DNA of 64,000 bases from Megaustenia siamemsis (GCA_032433765.1 JAVIAB010000051.1:83405973-83469972), one strand, 5' to 3'. Shown: positions 28,897-39,589, counted from the first letter of the stretch. The notes: generated from the letters alone by a model not told the origin. Made by a program: numbers and translations.

Positions 28897-31320
28897 ATGG
28901 TTTCTAACAACGAAGTACCTTCAGGCGAATATCAATGTCCCTTGTGCCCAAAGATGTTTAAATGGCACAAAAATATGTTGCAACACACTCGCGCTGTACA
29001 TCGTCATATACGACACGTGTGTGACATTTGTCAACGTACGTATACGAGTCGAAGTTCTTTAGCCAGCCATAGAAGACTAAAACATTCTACAACAACAACA
29101 CCAGCTTCACCAATGGTGCCTTCTAAAACAGCCACTTTACCATCAACAACAGCATCAGCGACTGAAACAACATCACCCGCTTCACCCTCGACCACTTCTA
29201 CAACAAACAAACGAAAGATAGATGCAGAACATTCAACTCCAAGTAAAAAATTCAAGGACGATGACCCATTAGCAACACTGCCTGATGATGTACGGGTTGT
29301 ATATGAGCAAAATTGGGCAGCTATAAACACCCACGCAACTATCAACAAGACAGTTTCAACCTATACTTTTTTCCATTCACCAGCACGTCCATTTATCACA
29401 GACTGGTCTGCTCTTTTAAACACTATATTTGACAGTCAGACAACCCGATTCAAAATTAACTATGGTCACCACCTGATCCTTAGACACCGGGACACCGGTG
29501 ATCTACGTTTCTTCCACTCTTCCCTCAACAACTCGGCTGTTCTAGAATTTCCTCAATTAATCAATAATCTTGGCGATTTCAACAGCTTCGTTGATTCTCT
29601 AAACGAACAGAACCCTGTAGACATTGCCATGATCAACAGACCTGATACTAAGTGGATGATGGAGAGTATTCCATCAACTAGTTTCTATTTATTCCACATA
29701 CGTGACTTCCCCATTGGATGTTGCCTAGAGGAATTACCATCTTATATTACTAACAATAGGCACATTTACACCTTGCAGAAAAAGAACTATAGTTCTATTT
29801 CTTATAATGACAATCTCTGTTTTTTCCGCTGTTTGGCGTTATTTAAAGGGAGCGATATCGACAATCTAGAATTGACTACTCGTCATCTCGTGAGTCAGTG
29901 GCACTTGCACTGGGACATTCTTTTCGTTGACACTTTTCCAGGTGTGACGTTACAACAACTACCACACTTGGAAGAATGTTTCAATATAAACATTGATGTA
30001 TTTGAATTCAATGCTGAAGAGGCCCTCTGTCCAAAACTCCGAAGCAGGGGATCGCATGATGATACTATGCGGGTCTTGTTTTACAAGGACCATTTCATGT
30101 ACATTAGTAATATTAATAAAGCAGCTAGTGCTTTCTCTTGTCCACAGTGTGGGAAATTATGGGCTTGCTATTCTATGATGACCAGGCATGCCCAAACATG
30201 TAATGGTGGTAAACCTAAAGATTATTTTAGAGGTGGAATTTATACACCAAGCGAGACTATTGGGGATGTAATAGAGGAAGAGGGTATTGATGTACCCGGC
30301 GGTTTCGTGTATCCGTTTAGGGCCACCTTTGATATGGAATGTTATTTTGAAAATACCAACTTGCCCACCATCAAAGGTACCTCTGCTAGTACAAATTTTT
30401 TAGCAAAACATGTCCCTCTGTCTGTATCTGTGGCGTCTAACGTTCCTGGGTTTGAAGATCCCGTCTGTTTTGTAAGCGAGGGTGATCCTCAGAAACTGGT
30501 CAATAAAATGATTAAGTATCTAAAATCTATCTCGAAGGAGGCGTATAAAATTTTAAAAGAGGATTTCAGAGAATTGTTTGAAAAGCTGGCCGGATGTGCG
30601 CAAAGGCGTGATCGGAAGAAATCTGACCCAAGAGGTCGTCTAAAAGCTTACTTGAAGCAGCTCCCAGTGATAGGTTTCAACTCGGGCAAGTACGACATAA
30701 ATTTAATAAAGCCGTATTTAATACATTACTTCGCTGCCGCCTCCGTACCTGAAACAGCTGGAAAGGGTAACAACTACATTGAGGATAGCGATCAGGACGA
30801 CGAGGGAGAGGATGAGGAGCACGAGCAGGAAAGTGTGATACAGGATGCTGAGGAGGAGCGGATAGAAGAAGAAGAAAACCGACTTGGTGAAATTAATTTT
30901 ATAGTTAAACGAAATAATAATGTCATGTGTCTCGCAACACAGAATCTAAAATTCTTAGATATAGTAAATTATTTAGCCCCTGGGTTTAGTTATAGTAAAT
31001 ATCTGGCAGCCTATAAAGTAGAGGAGACAAAGGGTGTTTTCTGTTACGAGTACGTAACAGATTTAAATAAGTTGAATGAGAGGGAGTTACCCCCATACGA
31101 AGCATTCTTTTCAAAACTAAAAAATTGTAATATTTCCGAGGAGGAGTATGCTCTGTGTAAAAAGGTCTGGAAAGACAATAAAATGACGACCCTTAGGGAC
31201 TTTTTAGTTTGGTATAACAACAAAGATGTAGTCCCCTTCTTAGAGGCCTTAGCACAACAGTTTTGGTTTTATAGGAAATTAGACATCGATATGTTTAAGA
31301 ATGCGATTTCGGTCCCCTGA
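28897..31320 (+). pseudogene. POLB: zinc-finger/protein-primed DNA polymerase B, N-terminal part
   Basis: 807 residues up to an in-frame TGA (31318-31320). Two C2H2 fingers open the protein (Cys14-Cys17-His30-His35 and Cys42-Cys45-His58-His63), then a Thr/Ser/Pro linker with a basic KKFK-type cluster. A third Cys-x2-Cys...His...Cys motif lies at about residues 412-433 (CPQCGKLW...HAQTC). Exonuclease motifs follow: ATFDMECYF (Asp479, Glu481), GFNSGKYDINLI near 594-605 and YNNKDVVPFL near 775. A Glu/Asp-rich insert lies at about 625-667. This is the proofreading half of a family B polymerase that copies element DNA from a protein primer. The frame continues open after the stop codon, so one nonsense change separates it from the next part. 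Confidence 0.92.
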
Positions 31321-33269
31321 ATAACTCTGAGGTATCTATTTAAAACTCTCTCCAGAGATGTGGGGTTTTCCCTGATTGCAAAAAAGGAAGCCGATTTGCA
31401 TCATACCATAAGACAGAATATTGTCGGAGGCCCCTCTATTATCTTTCATCGGTACCACGAGAAAGATAAAACCTTTATTAGGGGCGGAAAGCTGGTCAAA
31501 GCCATTAAAGGCTATGATGCCAACGCCCTTTATCTATGGGCACTTATGCAAAAGATGCCCACCGATTATACGGTCATACGTAAGGCTGAAGATGGGTATA
31601 AACCCCTTAAAATGAACTACTACACGCGTCAGTGCAGAGAGTATCTGACTTGGATTGCCCACCAAAACCAGGTTCATTTGAGAACCCAGTTTAATGCTCG
31701 CGAGATCGCTTTGGGTGAGCGCAAGATTAGAGTGGATGGGTGGGATAAATCCAGTAGGACCGTGTATCAGTTCCATGGCTGTCTCTTTCACGGTCATCCA
31801 AACTGTGACATCACCAGGGATCGAGAAGTCAATCCGGTGAATAATATACAGTTGGCTGATTTGTATGCGAAAACCTGTGAAATAACGGCTTATTTAAAGA
31901 GCCTCGACCGTGTTCGCGTAGTAGTTATGTGGGAGTGTGAGTGGCAACGGTTAAAGAAAACAACGCCAGCTATCCAGGTCTTTATAGATGAGAACCTACG
32001 TGGTTCTAAACCATCTTTTGGTAAATATAAACCAATCACTGATAAAGCCATTATAGATTCAGTTTCAGACGAGTCGTTTTTTGGGCTCGTCGAGTGTGAC
32101 ATTCACGTTCCCGACAAGTTAAAAGAGTATTTTAGTGAGATGACCCCCATCTTTAAAAATGTAGATGTAGGTCTAGATGATATCGGTCCCTTTATGCGGG
32201 AGTACGCCACCAAAAACAAACTATTACGTACCCCCAGACGTACTCTCGTGGGTAGTTATAGTGGAACAAAGATTCTGTTGGCCACACCGCTGTTAAAGTG
32301 GTATTTAGAGCATGGGCTAGAGGTAACAAAAATTTATCAGGTGGTAGAGTACCTACCCATTAGTTGCTTTAAGGAGTTTGGCGACAAGGTCACAGAGGCG
32401 CGTCGGGCTGGTGATTTAGATCCAAGTCAATCTATAGTAAGCGACACGATGAAGCTCTTAGGAAACTCGGCCTACGGGAAGACCTTGACGAATATGGCGA
32501 AACACGTGGACGTCTCCTATGTTAAAGAGGGTGCTGATACAACCAAGTTGGTAAATAACCCACGATTTAAAAACATGACATCTATTGGTGAGGACCTGTA
32601 CGAGGTATCGATAGGCAAAAGAGGTATCATGTGGGATCTTCCTTCGCAGATTGGTTTTTTCGTCTACCAGTACGCGAAATTGCGGATGTTGGAATTTTAT
32701 TATGACTTCCTCGATAAGTTTGTAGCTAGGTCCAACTTTCAACTCTGTGAGATGGATACCGATAGCCTGTACTTGGCCCTCAGCGAGTCATCGTTAGAAG
32801 AGGTCGTTAAAACCGATAAGGTAGATGAGTTTTTCTCACAGTACGACAAATGGTTCCCTTCAGAGACTTGTGAAGTCCATCGGGCCGATTTCATTCAACA
32901 CAGGGGCGTAAAGTATGACTGTTCAGATTGTAAGGCCAGACAGTTATACGACAAACGGACTCCTGGTCTGTTCAAGTTGGAGTATTCGGGGGATGGGATG
33001 ATTTCCTTGTGTAGCAAGACCTATTACTGTTTTGGGGATTATGCTAAAGTTAGCACCAAGGGCCTTAATAAACGTCACAACAATTTAGATAAGGATACAT
33101 TCACAGAGGTTCTAACCAAAAAACAAGCGGGGGTGGTAAAAACATAGGGTTTAAAACATACAAGGGGTCGGTATACACATATACACAACATCGGAACTCA
33201 CTCTCCTATTTCTACATCAAGCGACAGGTCCATTCTGACAACGTGACCACCTCCCCTTTATCCATTTAA
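31321..33269 (+). pseudogene. POLB: DNA polymerase B, catalytic part after in-frame stop
   Basis: Same frame as the preceding part; the first ATG is at 31360 and the frame runs to a stop at 33145-33147. Polymerase motifs are intact: GGPSIIFHRY, motif A AIKGYDANALYLWA, motif B MKLLGNSAYGKT and motif C EMDTDSLYLAL, plus KLEYSGDGMISL near the end. The last roughly 40 codons of the family are readable in another frame up to TAA at 33267-33269, so a second lesion (1-nt shift, around 33100-33147) truncates the C-terminus. With two breaks the gene is probably dead, unless the stop is an assembly or sequencing error. Confidence 0.92.
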
Positions 33270-33670
33270 CACTATCATGTATTACTGTTTGTAAATAAAC
33301 TACTTTGTTTTCTATATATTAAATACGAGTATAATGTACATTAGTTAAAGAATACATTTTTGTCAAAACCATGTGTTATCGATTGTTCAATATATTCGAA
33401 TGAAACAATAAACTTCCATTCTGATGTGACCACCTCCCCTTTATCCATTTAACACTATCATGTATTACTGCTTGTAAATAAACTACTTTGTTTTCTATAT
33501 ATTAAATATGAGTATAATGTACATTAGTTAAAGAATACATTTTTGTCTAAATCATGTATTACTGCTTGTAAATAAACTACTTTGTTTTCTATGTATTAAA
33601 TATGTGTATAATATACATTAGTTAAAGAATACATTTTTGTCTAAACCATGTATTATCTATTGTTCAATAT
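33243..33670 (+). repeat. 183-bp duplication of the polymerase 3' end
   Basis: GTGACCACCTCCCCTTTATC (end of coding sequence plus 3' UTR) recurs at 33243 and 33426, period 183. A third partial copy, from ATGTATTACTGCTTG, begins near 33554. AATAAA polyadenylation signals are in each copy; the first is at 33294-33299. Confidence 0.88.
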
Positions 33671-33680
33671 ATACGAATAA

Positions 33681-34144
33681 AACAATAAATAAATAAATAA
33701 ATAAACTTGTCACTGTTTTTTTTTTTTATTGAATGAGAGTATAAAGAAAGAATAGATTTATGAAAGTTACGGAACCATTTAAACTACAAAGAATATAATA
33801 GATTTATGATACCACAACCACCCCTTCACCACCCTTTCACCACCCCTTCACCACCCCTTCACCACCACCGCCACGAGAGGTCAACGGGAGGTCACCACCA
33901 CCACCACCACGTGAGGTCACTACGACCGGAACAAAAATGGGCGGGTAGACTCTTATATAAGGAAAAACAAATCTGCCGGTAGACTATTTATATAAGAAAA
34001 AACAACCCGGCTGCAGCGATTTGGCTGCAGATGGAAGCACATTCTGCAGGTAGACTATTTATATAAGAAAAAACAACCCGGCTGCAGCGATTTGGCTGCA
34101 GATGGCCGCACTTTCCACGGTCCTAATTGACATTGTATACTACT
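33681..34144 (-). repeat. Polinton terminal inverted repeat, right
   Basis: Reverse complement of 19366-19824, ending GTATACTACT. It contains the same internal 71-bp duplication and CCACCACC block. The A/T-run and (AATA)n tract differ in length from the left copy. Confidence 0.95.
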
Positions 34145-34150
34145 ATCATG
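34145..34150. repeat. Polinton target-site duplication, right copy (ATCATG)
   Basis: Second copy of the 6-bp duplication. Removing the element and one copy gives CATCATCATGTGCC, the expected (CAT)n tail junction of the LINE at right. Confidence 0.93.
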
Positions 34151-34497
34151 TGCCATACCGGTTGGCGTTAGCAATCATGTCTTTCCACAATCTTCTATCT
34201 ACCGTTCATAGTATCAGTTCTGTTGTTGACTTTTTTCCATGCCACGACACCTAGCTATCCAGTATTCTCTCTATTTGTCGTCTGCGATCTCTCTTTCCCT
34301 GTATTTTGCCAGTTGTAACCAAGTATTTTAACTTTCCTTTTCTCATGATGTGCCCGAAAAATGTTGATTGTTTCTTTCTGATGTTTCTTAGGAGTTCCCA
34401 TTTTGTGTTGGCCTCTTTGAGAATTTCCTCGTTGGTATTTTTAATTGTCCAGGGAAGTTTCAACATTATTCTGGTGAACAGGAGTCACAATTAATGA
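34151..34497 (-). mobile_element. LINE 3' fragment hosting the Polinton in its tail
   Basis: The minus-strand frame 34251-34466 reads MLKLPWTIKNTNEEILKEAN, ELLRNIRKKQSTFFGHIMRK and TTGKIQGKRDRRRQIERI, a LINE C-terminus. Its 3' end (GGCATGGAAAAAAGTC region, then TTGTGGAAAGACATGATTGC) runs into the Polinton border. The (CAT)n tail is split across the Polinton. Confidence 0.82.
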
Positions 34498-34639
34498 ACA
34501 GTATTACTGCATATTTTTGAAAGATGTCATACAAATAAATTCACTGCAGGAAAATGTTTCAAATATTGTCTGGAAATGTCATTGTCTTTATAACAATACC
34601 CGCTACCAGAAAACCATTTTGAAATTTCATCTCTGGTAG

Positions 34640-35040
34640 ATGTGAAGAAGAAGAGGGAGGATGATCGGAGAATTGTAGAAATGCACCTTTATAGAAATAT
34701 GAAGAGGTTTGGGTGGGATAAAAAGAACAGATGCAGTGAAGTATTCATTCAGCTTAAAATGGCACAAAATAGAACTGATGAAAACAATTCGAACAAAACA
34801 ATATACATTTTTGGGACATGTGAAGGAAACATAATACCTACTAAAAGTAATATTGAAGAGGAAAGTACAGGGTAGACGAGGCAGAGGGAGACCAAAACTA
34901 AAATGGACTGATAACACCGAAAGATGGACCGAATGAACTTATGGCAACTTGCACCATAAAGGCAAGAGTCAAATTGCACTGTATGAAAGCCTACCTTTGA
35001 TGTGGATGCGACACCCTATGATGAATGAAGAGTGGTAAGA
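34640..35040 (+). mobile_element. degraded LINE C-terminus
   Basis: The plus-strand frame 34642-34875 retains IVEMHLYRNMKRFGWDKKNR and LKMAQNRT. These are diverged versions of the EMWMYRRLGxIGW and LKxKREL segments, continuing degenerately to a final ATGATGAATGAAG. It lies about 50 bp from the Wnt exon donor. Confidence 0.7.
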
Positions 35041-35090
35041 AGAATATTTTAGTAATTTTGTTTTCATGAAAATAATGAGGCACGTCTTAC

Positions 35091-35359
35091 CTTTCTTCCT
35101 GCCGCATTATTCCACAGGTTCATACTTCCATGGTCCTTCTGCTTAATTTCTTCGAAGTCCACAAACTCCTTGGAGAATCGTGCGCCATAACGAATATTAT
35201 CAGAACATCCACCCCATTCAAAGTCCGCCCCAGGATCCCGGTTCCTGGCCTTGGTGTCGCAGCCACAATTGTCAAGTTCCGCTTTAGCGCATGCGCGAGT
35301 GACACTGTACATGATTCCGGCTGATGAAATAGCGTAGATATATGCAGTTTCTCGACTCT
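35091..35359 (-). CDS. Wnt: Wnt signalling ligand, penultimate exon
   Basis: 269-bp exon bounded by the acceptor TTTTGCACCATTCACAG (before 35359) and the donor AAG/GTAAGA (35090). It encodes the conserved middle of Wnt: [36 protein letters not shown], then [31 protein letters not shown] and [12 protein letters not shown]. It ends in phase 0 and continues into TIKDDIDIQCKCHG of the exon at 16667, where other Wnts also run from (H/W)NNxAGRK into CKCHG. Upstream exons (signal peptide, first Cys motifs) are not seen in the window and presumably lie beyond 64000 or in divergent small exons I missed. Confidence 0.95.
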
Positions 35360-35384
35360 CTGTGAATGGTGCAAAACAGTTTTT

Positions 35385-35932
35385 TTTTAAATTCTTATTA
35401 TAAACAACCAACAATTCTTATTATAAACACCCAACAATTCTTATTATAAACACCCAAAAATTCTTATTTATAACACCAAAAATTGTTATTATAAACAGCC
35501 AAAAAACTGTAACTATAAACACCCAAAAATTGGCATTATAAACATCCACAAATAATAATTATAAACACCCTCAAATTGTCATTATAAACAACCACAAATT
35601 GTCATTATAAACAACCACAAATTGTCATTATGAACAACCACAAATTGTCATTATAAATAACCGCAAATTGTCATTATAAACACCATCAAATTGTCATTAT
35701 AAACATCAATAAATTGTCATTATAAACACCCACAAATTGACATTATAAACATCCATAAATTGTAATTATAAACATCCATAAATTGTCATTATAAACACCA
35801 TCATTTTGTCATTATAAACATCCATAAATTGTCATTATAAACATCCATAAATTGTCATTATAAATATCCATAAATTGTCATTATAAACACCCACAAATTG
35901 ACATTATAAACAACCACAAATTGTTAACACAA
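35385..35932. repeat. 23-24-bp minisatellite in the Wnt intron
   Basis: About 23 units of the ATTGTCATTATAAACATCCA type with variants. It begins about 25 bp upstream (minus-strand sense) of the Wnt acceptor at 35360, so the acceptor's branch-point region is inside or next to the array. Confidence 0.93.
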
Positions 35933-36035
35933 ATACTGAATATACTTATCGTTTGAAAGTAATTGAAGTCTTGCAACATAACCTGATAGGAGAATGAGAT
36001 TTTGAAATTCACCGACAAGCAACATCTAATAGGAA

Positions 36036-36174
36036 AGAGATAGAGAGGGGGATAGGGCGAGAGAAAGAAAGAAAGAGAAAGAATAAAAAAGAAAGAGAGG
36101 GAGATAAAGATAGAGATAAATAAAGAAAGAGAGAGAAGAAAAAAAGATAGAGAATGATAGAGAGAAGTCAAGAT

Positions 36175-36220
<46 letters not shown>

Positions 36221-36225
36221 GCAGC
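36036..36225. repeat. polypurine GA/GAAA tract
   Basis: About 190 bp almost entirely A/G, ending in a (GA)n run at 36178-36219. A candidate for triplex (H-DNA) structure. Confidence 0.9.
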
Positions 36226-37445
36226 GCTTTCAAAGTTGAAGGAATACATCAAGAGACGTATGGAGAGCTAACTGGGACATACTATAGTCAGTGATGGAAC
36301 ATATACGTCTGAAATAAACAAAAGGATAGGTATGGCAAAAAGAAAACCATTTATAAAATGTACATCGGGCTATAAAATCTTAAAATCTGAAGTGGAAAAA
36401 ACTATAAAAACAATGAAAAGGGGAAAAGCAGCAGGACCTGACAATATACAGATAGAGATGATACAGGCACTAGAAAATTTTGGCATTGAAGTGATTACAG
36501 ACATATGCAACGACATATACCACACAGGATACATACCATATGAACTAAAAACATCAACTTTCATTGCATTGCCTAAAAAGAATGGTGCAGTTGAATGCAG
36601 TAACTTTGGAACAATAAGCCTGATGAACCATGTTACAAAAATCTTGCTAAAAGTTATACAAGGAATGATTCAGAATAAAACCAATACTGAATTCGATGAG
36701 CAGCAATTTGGATTTAGGAAAAATAGCGGGACAAAAGAAGACATATTCTGCATGTGAACATTAATCGAAAAGTACACAGAAGAAAACAAACCAATATATG
36801 CCTGCTTCATAGACTACACCAAAGCTTTTGATAGAGTACACCACAAACAACTTATAGAATGCCTAAAAGAGATACATCTAGATGACATGGACATACGACT
36901 AATATGTAATCTATACTGGGAGCAAACAGCAATAATAAAATATAACAAAGAGAAATCTACACCCATTGATATAAGAAAGAGGAGTAAGACAGGGATGCAT
37001 CTTATCACCAAGCTTGTTCAATCTATACACTGAGCATATCTTTAAAAACATCATAGAGATGCCAGGCCTACAAATTACTGGAAAGATAATCAATAACCTA
37101 GATATTAATATAAAAAAGACTAAAACTATTATCATAAACAAAGAAAATACTCAAGACCCACAAGTGGATATAAAAATTGAAGGAATAGACATGAAGACAG
37201 CTCAGAGCTACAACTGCCTTAGACATACTATAACCAGTGATGGAAAATGTAAAACTGAAATAAACAAAAGAATAGGAATGGCAAAAAGTAATTTTAATGT
37301 TATGAAGAACACGCTAACATCAAAACAAATAACACCAGGGCTAAAACTAAAAATAGCAACATGTTATGTCTTCTCAATATTCCTATATGGTGCAGAAACA
37401 CGGACATTAGACAAGAAAACAGAACAGATAATTGAAGCCTTTTAA
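36226..37445 (+). mobile_element. rearranged LINE with partial reverse transcriptase
   Basis: 36360-36757 carries RT motifs of a LINE (KRGKAAGPDNIQIEMIQALE, STFIALPKKNGAVECSNFGT, QQFGFRKNSGTKED). Then, after a stop, IYACFIDYTKAFDRVHHKQL follows up to about 37000. 37014-37445 holds the C-terminal half (CLRHTITSDGKCKTEINKRI, FSIFLYGAETRTLDKKTE). The YxDD-type active-site segment is deleted and frames shift. A short piece of the C-terminal region (ISDGTYTSEINKRIGMAK-like) sits in front of the RT at 36265-36350, so the copy is also scrambled. Confidence 0.85.
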
Positions 37446-37579
37446 ATGTGAATATATATATATATACTTGTAACGGATTCAACTTGCTTGTCAGTATATA
37501 TCTGGTGCTATTGGCTATGTCTATTAGATAGTACGTCTGCGGTTAATGCAGCAGCAGCTATTAGACTAGTCAGCTTATG

Positions 37580-37830
37580 TTGGTTAGTTAGCTAGTTAGT
37601 TAATTATTTAATTAATGTGTTTTACTATTTTTTTAATTTCTTAATTAGTTAGTTAGCTAGTTAGTTAATTATTTAATTAATGTGTTTTACTATTTTTTTA
37701 AATTTCTTAATTAGTTAGTTAGCTAGTTAGTTAATTATTTAATTAATGTGTTTTACTATTTTTTTTTTATTTCTTAATTAGTTAGTTAGCTAGTTGTTTA
37801 GTTAGTTATCTATTTAGTTAATCAGTTAGT
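37580..37830. repeat. AT-rich tandem repeat of about 66 bp, 4 copies
   Basis: GCTAGTTAGTTAATTATTTA recurs at 37591, 37656, 37722 and 37789, each followed by ATGTGTTTTACTATTTTT. The periods are 65, 66 and 67, growing with the T-run. Confidence 0.9.
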
Positions 37831-37892
37831 TCTTTTCGAGACGAAGACGGCTTTTAGAGCACAAATTAAAAACTCGCCATGCCCATTAAAAA

Positions 37893-38062
37893 AAAAGTAA
37901 AGCACACCCGTCACGCCAAGTGGCGTATAGGGAATATGGTGTTTGTGACCATACATTTTACAGACCTTCGGCACATGATTTTTGGGGTAATGTGGTCGGT
38001 ATTACGCCCGTGCCGCTTTACATTCCCAGAAAAAAAAATCCGGTACCCATTATAGGCTGGGA
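37893..38062 (-). mobile_element. SINE fragment (tail part)
   Basis: Matches the tail portion of the SINE at 41111-41361: AAAGCACACCCGTCACGCCA, TTTTTGGGGTAATGTGGTCG and TCCGGTACCCAT. The tRNA-like head is missing at this copy; the next SINE copy follows directly. Confidence 0.8.
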
Positions 38063-38084
38063 TTGAAAGAAAATAAAAGAAATA

Positions 38085-38315
38085 GAAATAACCCCATTAC
38101 GTCACATGCCGGTGATTAGGAACTATGTTGTTAGTGCTCATATTTCTTGTAGACTTTCCGCACATTATTTTCTGGGATAATAAGGTCGGTAAGGTCTGTC
38201 CCACCAAAATCTGGTTTTCTTCTTTATCTCCTTGAGCCGCCGATCTGGATCGAACGTGACCTCTTCTCTTTAGTGGTCCAGCTGACAGTCCAATTGGGCT
38301 ACGATTGAAGAAAAA
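38085..38315 (-). mobile_element. diverged SINE copy
   Basis: A diverged relative of the same SINE: GTTAGTGCTCATATTTCTTG, ATAATAAGGTCGGTAAGGTC, then a head-like GATCGAACGTGACC and TAGTGGTCCAGCTGACAG. The polymerase III boxes are mutated. Confidence 0.65.
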
Positions 38316-38424
38316 CTGTGACTCAAACATCTCGTACCGACTGCACTGCGAATACGGCCTTTATTTTCCAGCCCCATGGAAAACCCCATATAACCCCTAA
38401 ATTTTGGTATAAAAAATGACATAA

Positions 38425-38505
38425 CGATACTTACGCACGCGCACGCGCACACGCACGCGCACGCGCAGACGCACACGCACACGCACACACACACACAGAT
38501 ACATA
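38425..38505. repeat. alternating (CG/CA)n purine-pyrimidine tract
   Basis: ACGCACGCGCACGCGCACAC-type alternation for about 70 bp, ending in (CA)n. A Z-DNA-prone sequence and common assembly trouble spot. Confidence 0.9.
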
Positions 38506-38529
38506 CACGTATAATTATATATATGTGTG

Positions 38530-39585
38530 GAATCGAAAGGTTTTTGTTCTTTTTTCTAAAAGTTGAAATCCGCCGAGTCTTGCCAACAACATTACTATAT
38601 TCCCAACGTGTAAAAGGTGTTAAGCTTTATTTTATAGTATTGTGAAGAAAAGAACCCCAGAAAAATATCAAGAAAGCCCTGAAAAGCCAATGACTTGTAT
38701 CTGTTAAAAATGAGGAAAATGCCTCCCGTATGCAAGACAAATCCTTTATCAAATATAAATAAAGACAAACTAGCTATAGCGTGTGAATTGCACTGTAGTA
38801 TAGAATCTTCTTGCATAATTATAACGTGTATAAAGGTCGGGCACTTGAGTATCTATAACAAAAGTTTGGTTCTGTCTTTCAGTTAAAGCTGAGACAAGCC
38901 CGGATGTGACTGTTCTTCATGGAGGCATTGTCAATCAGATAAATGATGTTTTCATAAGTTCTATCACCTTGTTGCTAAGCGCCTTCGGTATGTGTCACTA
39001 GAATACCCGGTGCAGTGGGAATTCAATTTGGAACGAGAAACCTAGCATTAGCAACAGATTATAAAAATTGGCGTGTTTTTTACTTGAAATTCCAGATCAT
39101 TGAAATAAAGGCAGTGAAGAAAGTGGGGTAGGCGCGTCGAACATTTATTTCGCAGTATTAACTCTGGTCTCAAGTAAACCAATCTAATTGCTCCGTTCAG
39201 TTCTTTATTTCCGGATTTATGTTTGATATCTTTTCTTCAATTGTGCTTGAATTATAACTCTTTGTAATAACAATCTCATAATGCCAGAACTTTGAGTCTA
39301 GTGCAATGCTTTTATGTTTAACTCAAGGTAATCACAGCCGACACCAGGTTAAGACGAAAAACATTGTTAAATAAACAATAATACTATAAAGCTGGAGTGC
39401 ATTATTAATTGATTATGGAGGTATCTACTCAAGTGGCTTAATCATTGCCACCGAGGCCCAGTTACGTCATCTGTTTGATTTACTGTAACGAAAGCATCAT
39501 TCATTAACTAAATGATCGCATCGATCATTTGATGGAGCTACATTTAGACATACTCAGGTAACTCATCATCGTTTTCATTATCTTG
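38530..39585. other. unique region, nothing recognised
   Basis: About 1.05 kb of single-copy sequence. No domain or splice-bounded exon was recognised; a further Wnt exon was looked for on the minus strand and not found. Confidence 0.5.
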
Positions 39586-39589
39586 CGCT

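Larger units (their letters stand above)
19366..34144. mobile_element. Polinton/Maverick (adintovirus-like) element
   Basis: A 14,779-bp element bounded by terminal inverted repeats starting AGTAGTATAC and a 6-bp target duplication. It carries the diagnostic gene set: protein-primed family B DNA polymerase, retroviral-type integrase with chromodomain, adenain-like protease, FtsK/HerA-type packaging ATPase, double-jelly-roll major capsid protein and penton-like minor capsid protein. Small accessory genes include a PC4-like protein. Minus-strand genes 20796-27365 are tightly clustered and plus-strand genes occupy 27488-33269. The element lies in a Wnt intron, inserted in the (CAT)n tail of a minus-strand LINE. 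At least three disabling lesions are visible (two in the polymerase, one in the penton gene), although the terminal repeats are almost identical. I infer a young, now defective copy. Confidence 0.97.

Noticed and set aside
31318..31320. TGA as selenocysteine codon in the polymerase
   Set aside because: Polymerase family members have no selenocysteine there that I know of, and I saw no obvious SECIS-like element; a nonsense mutation is simpler.
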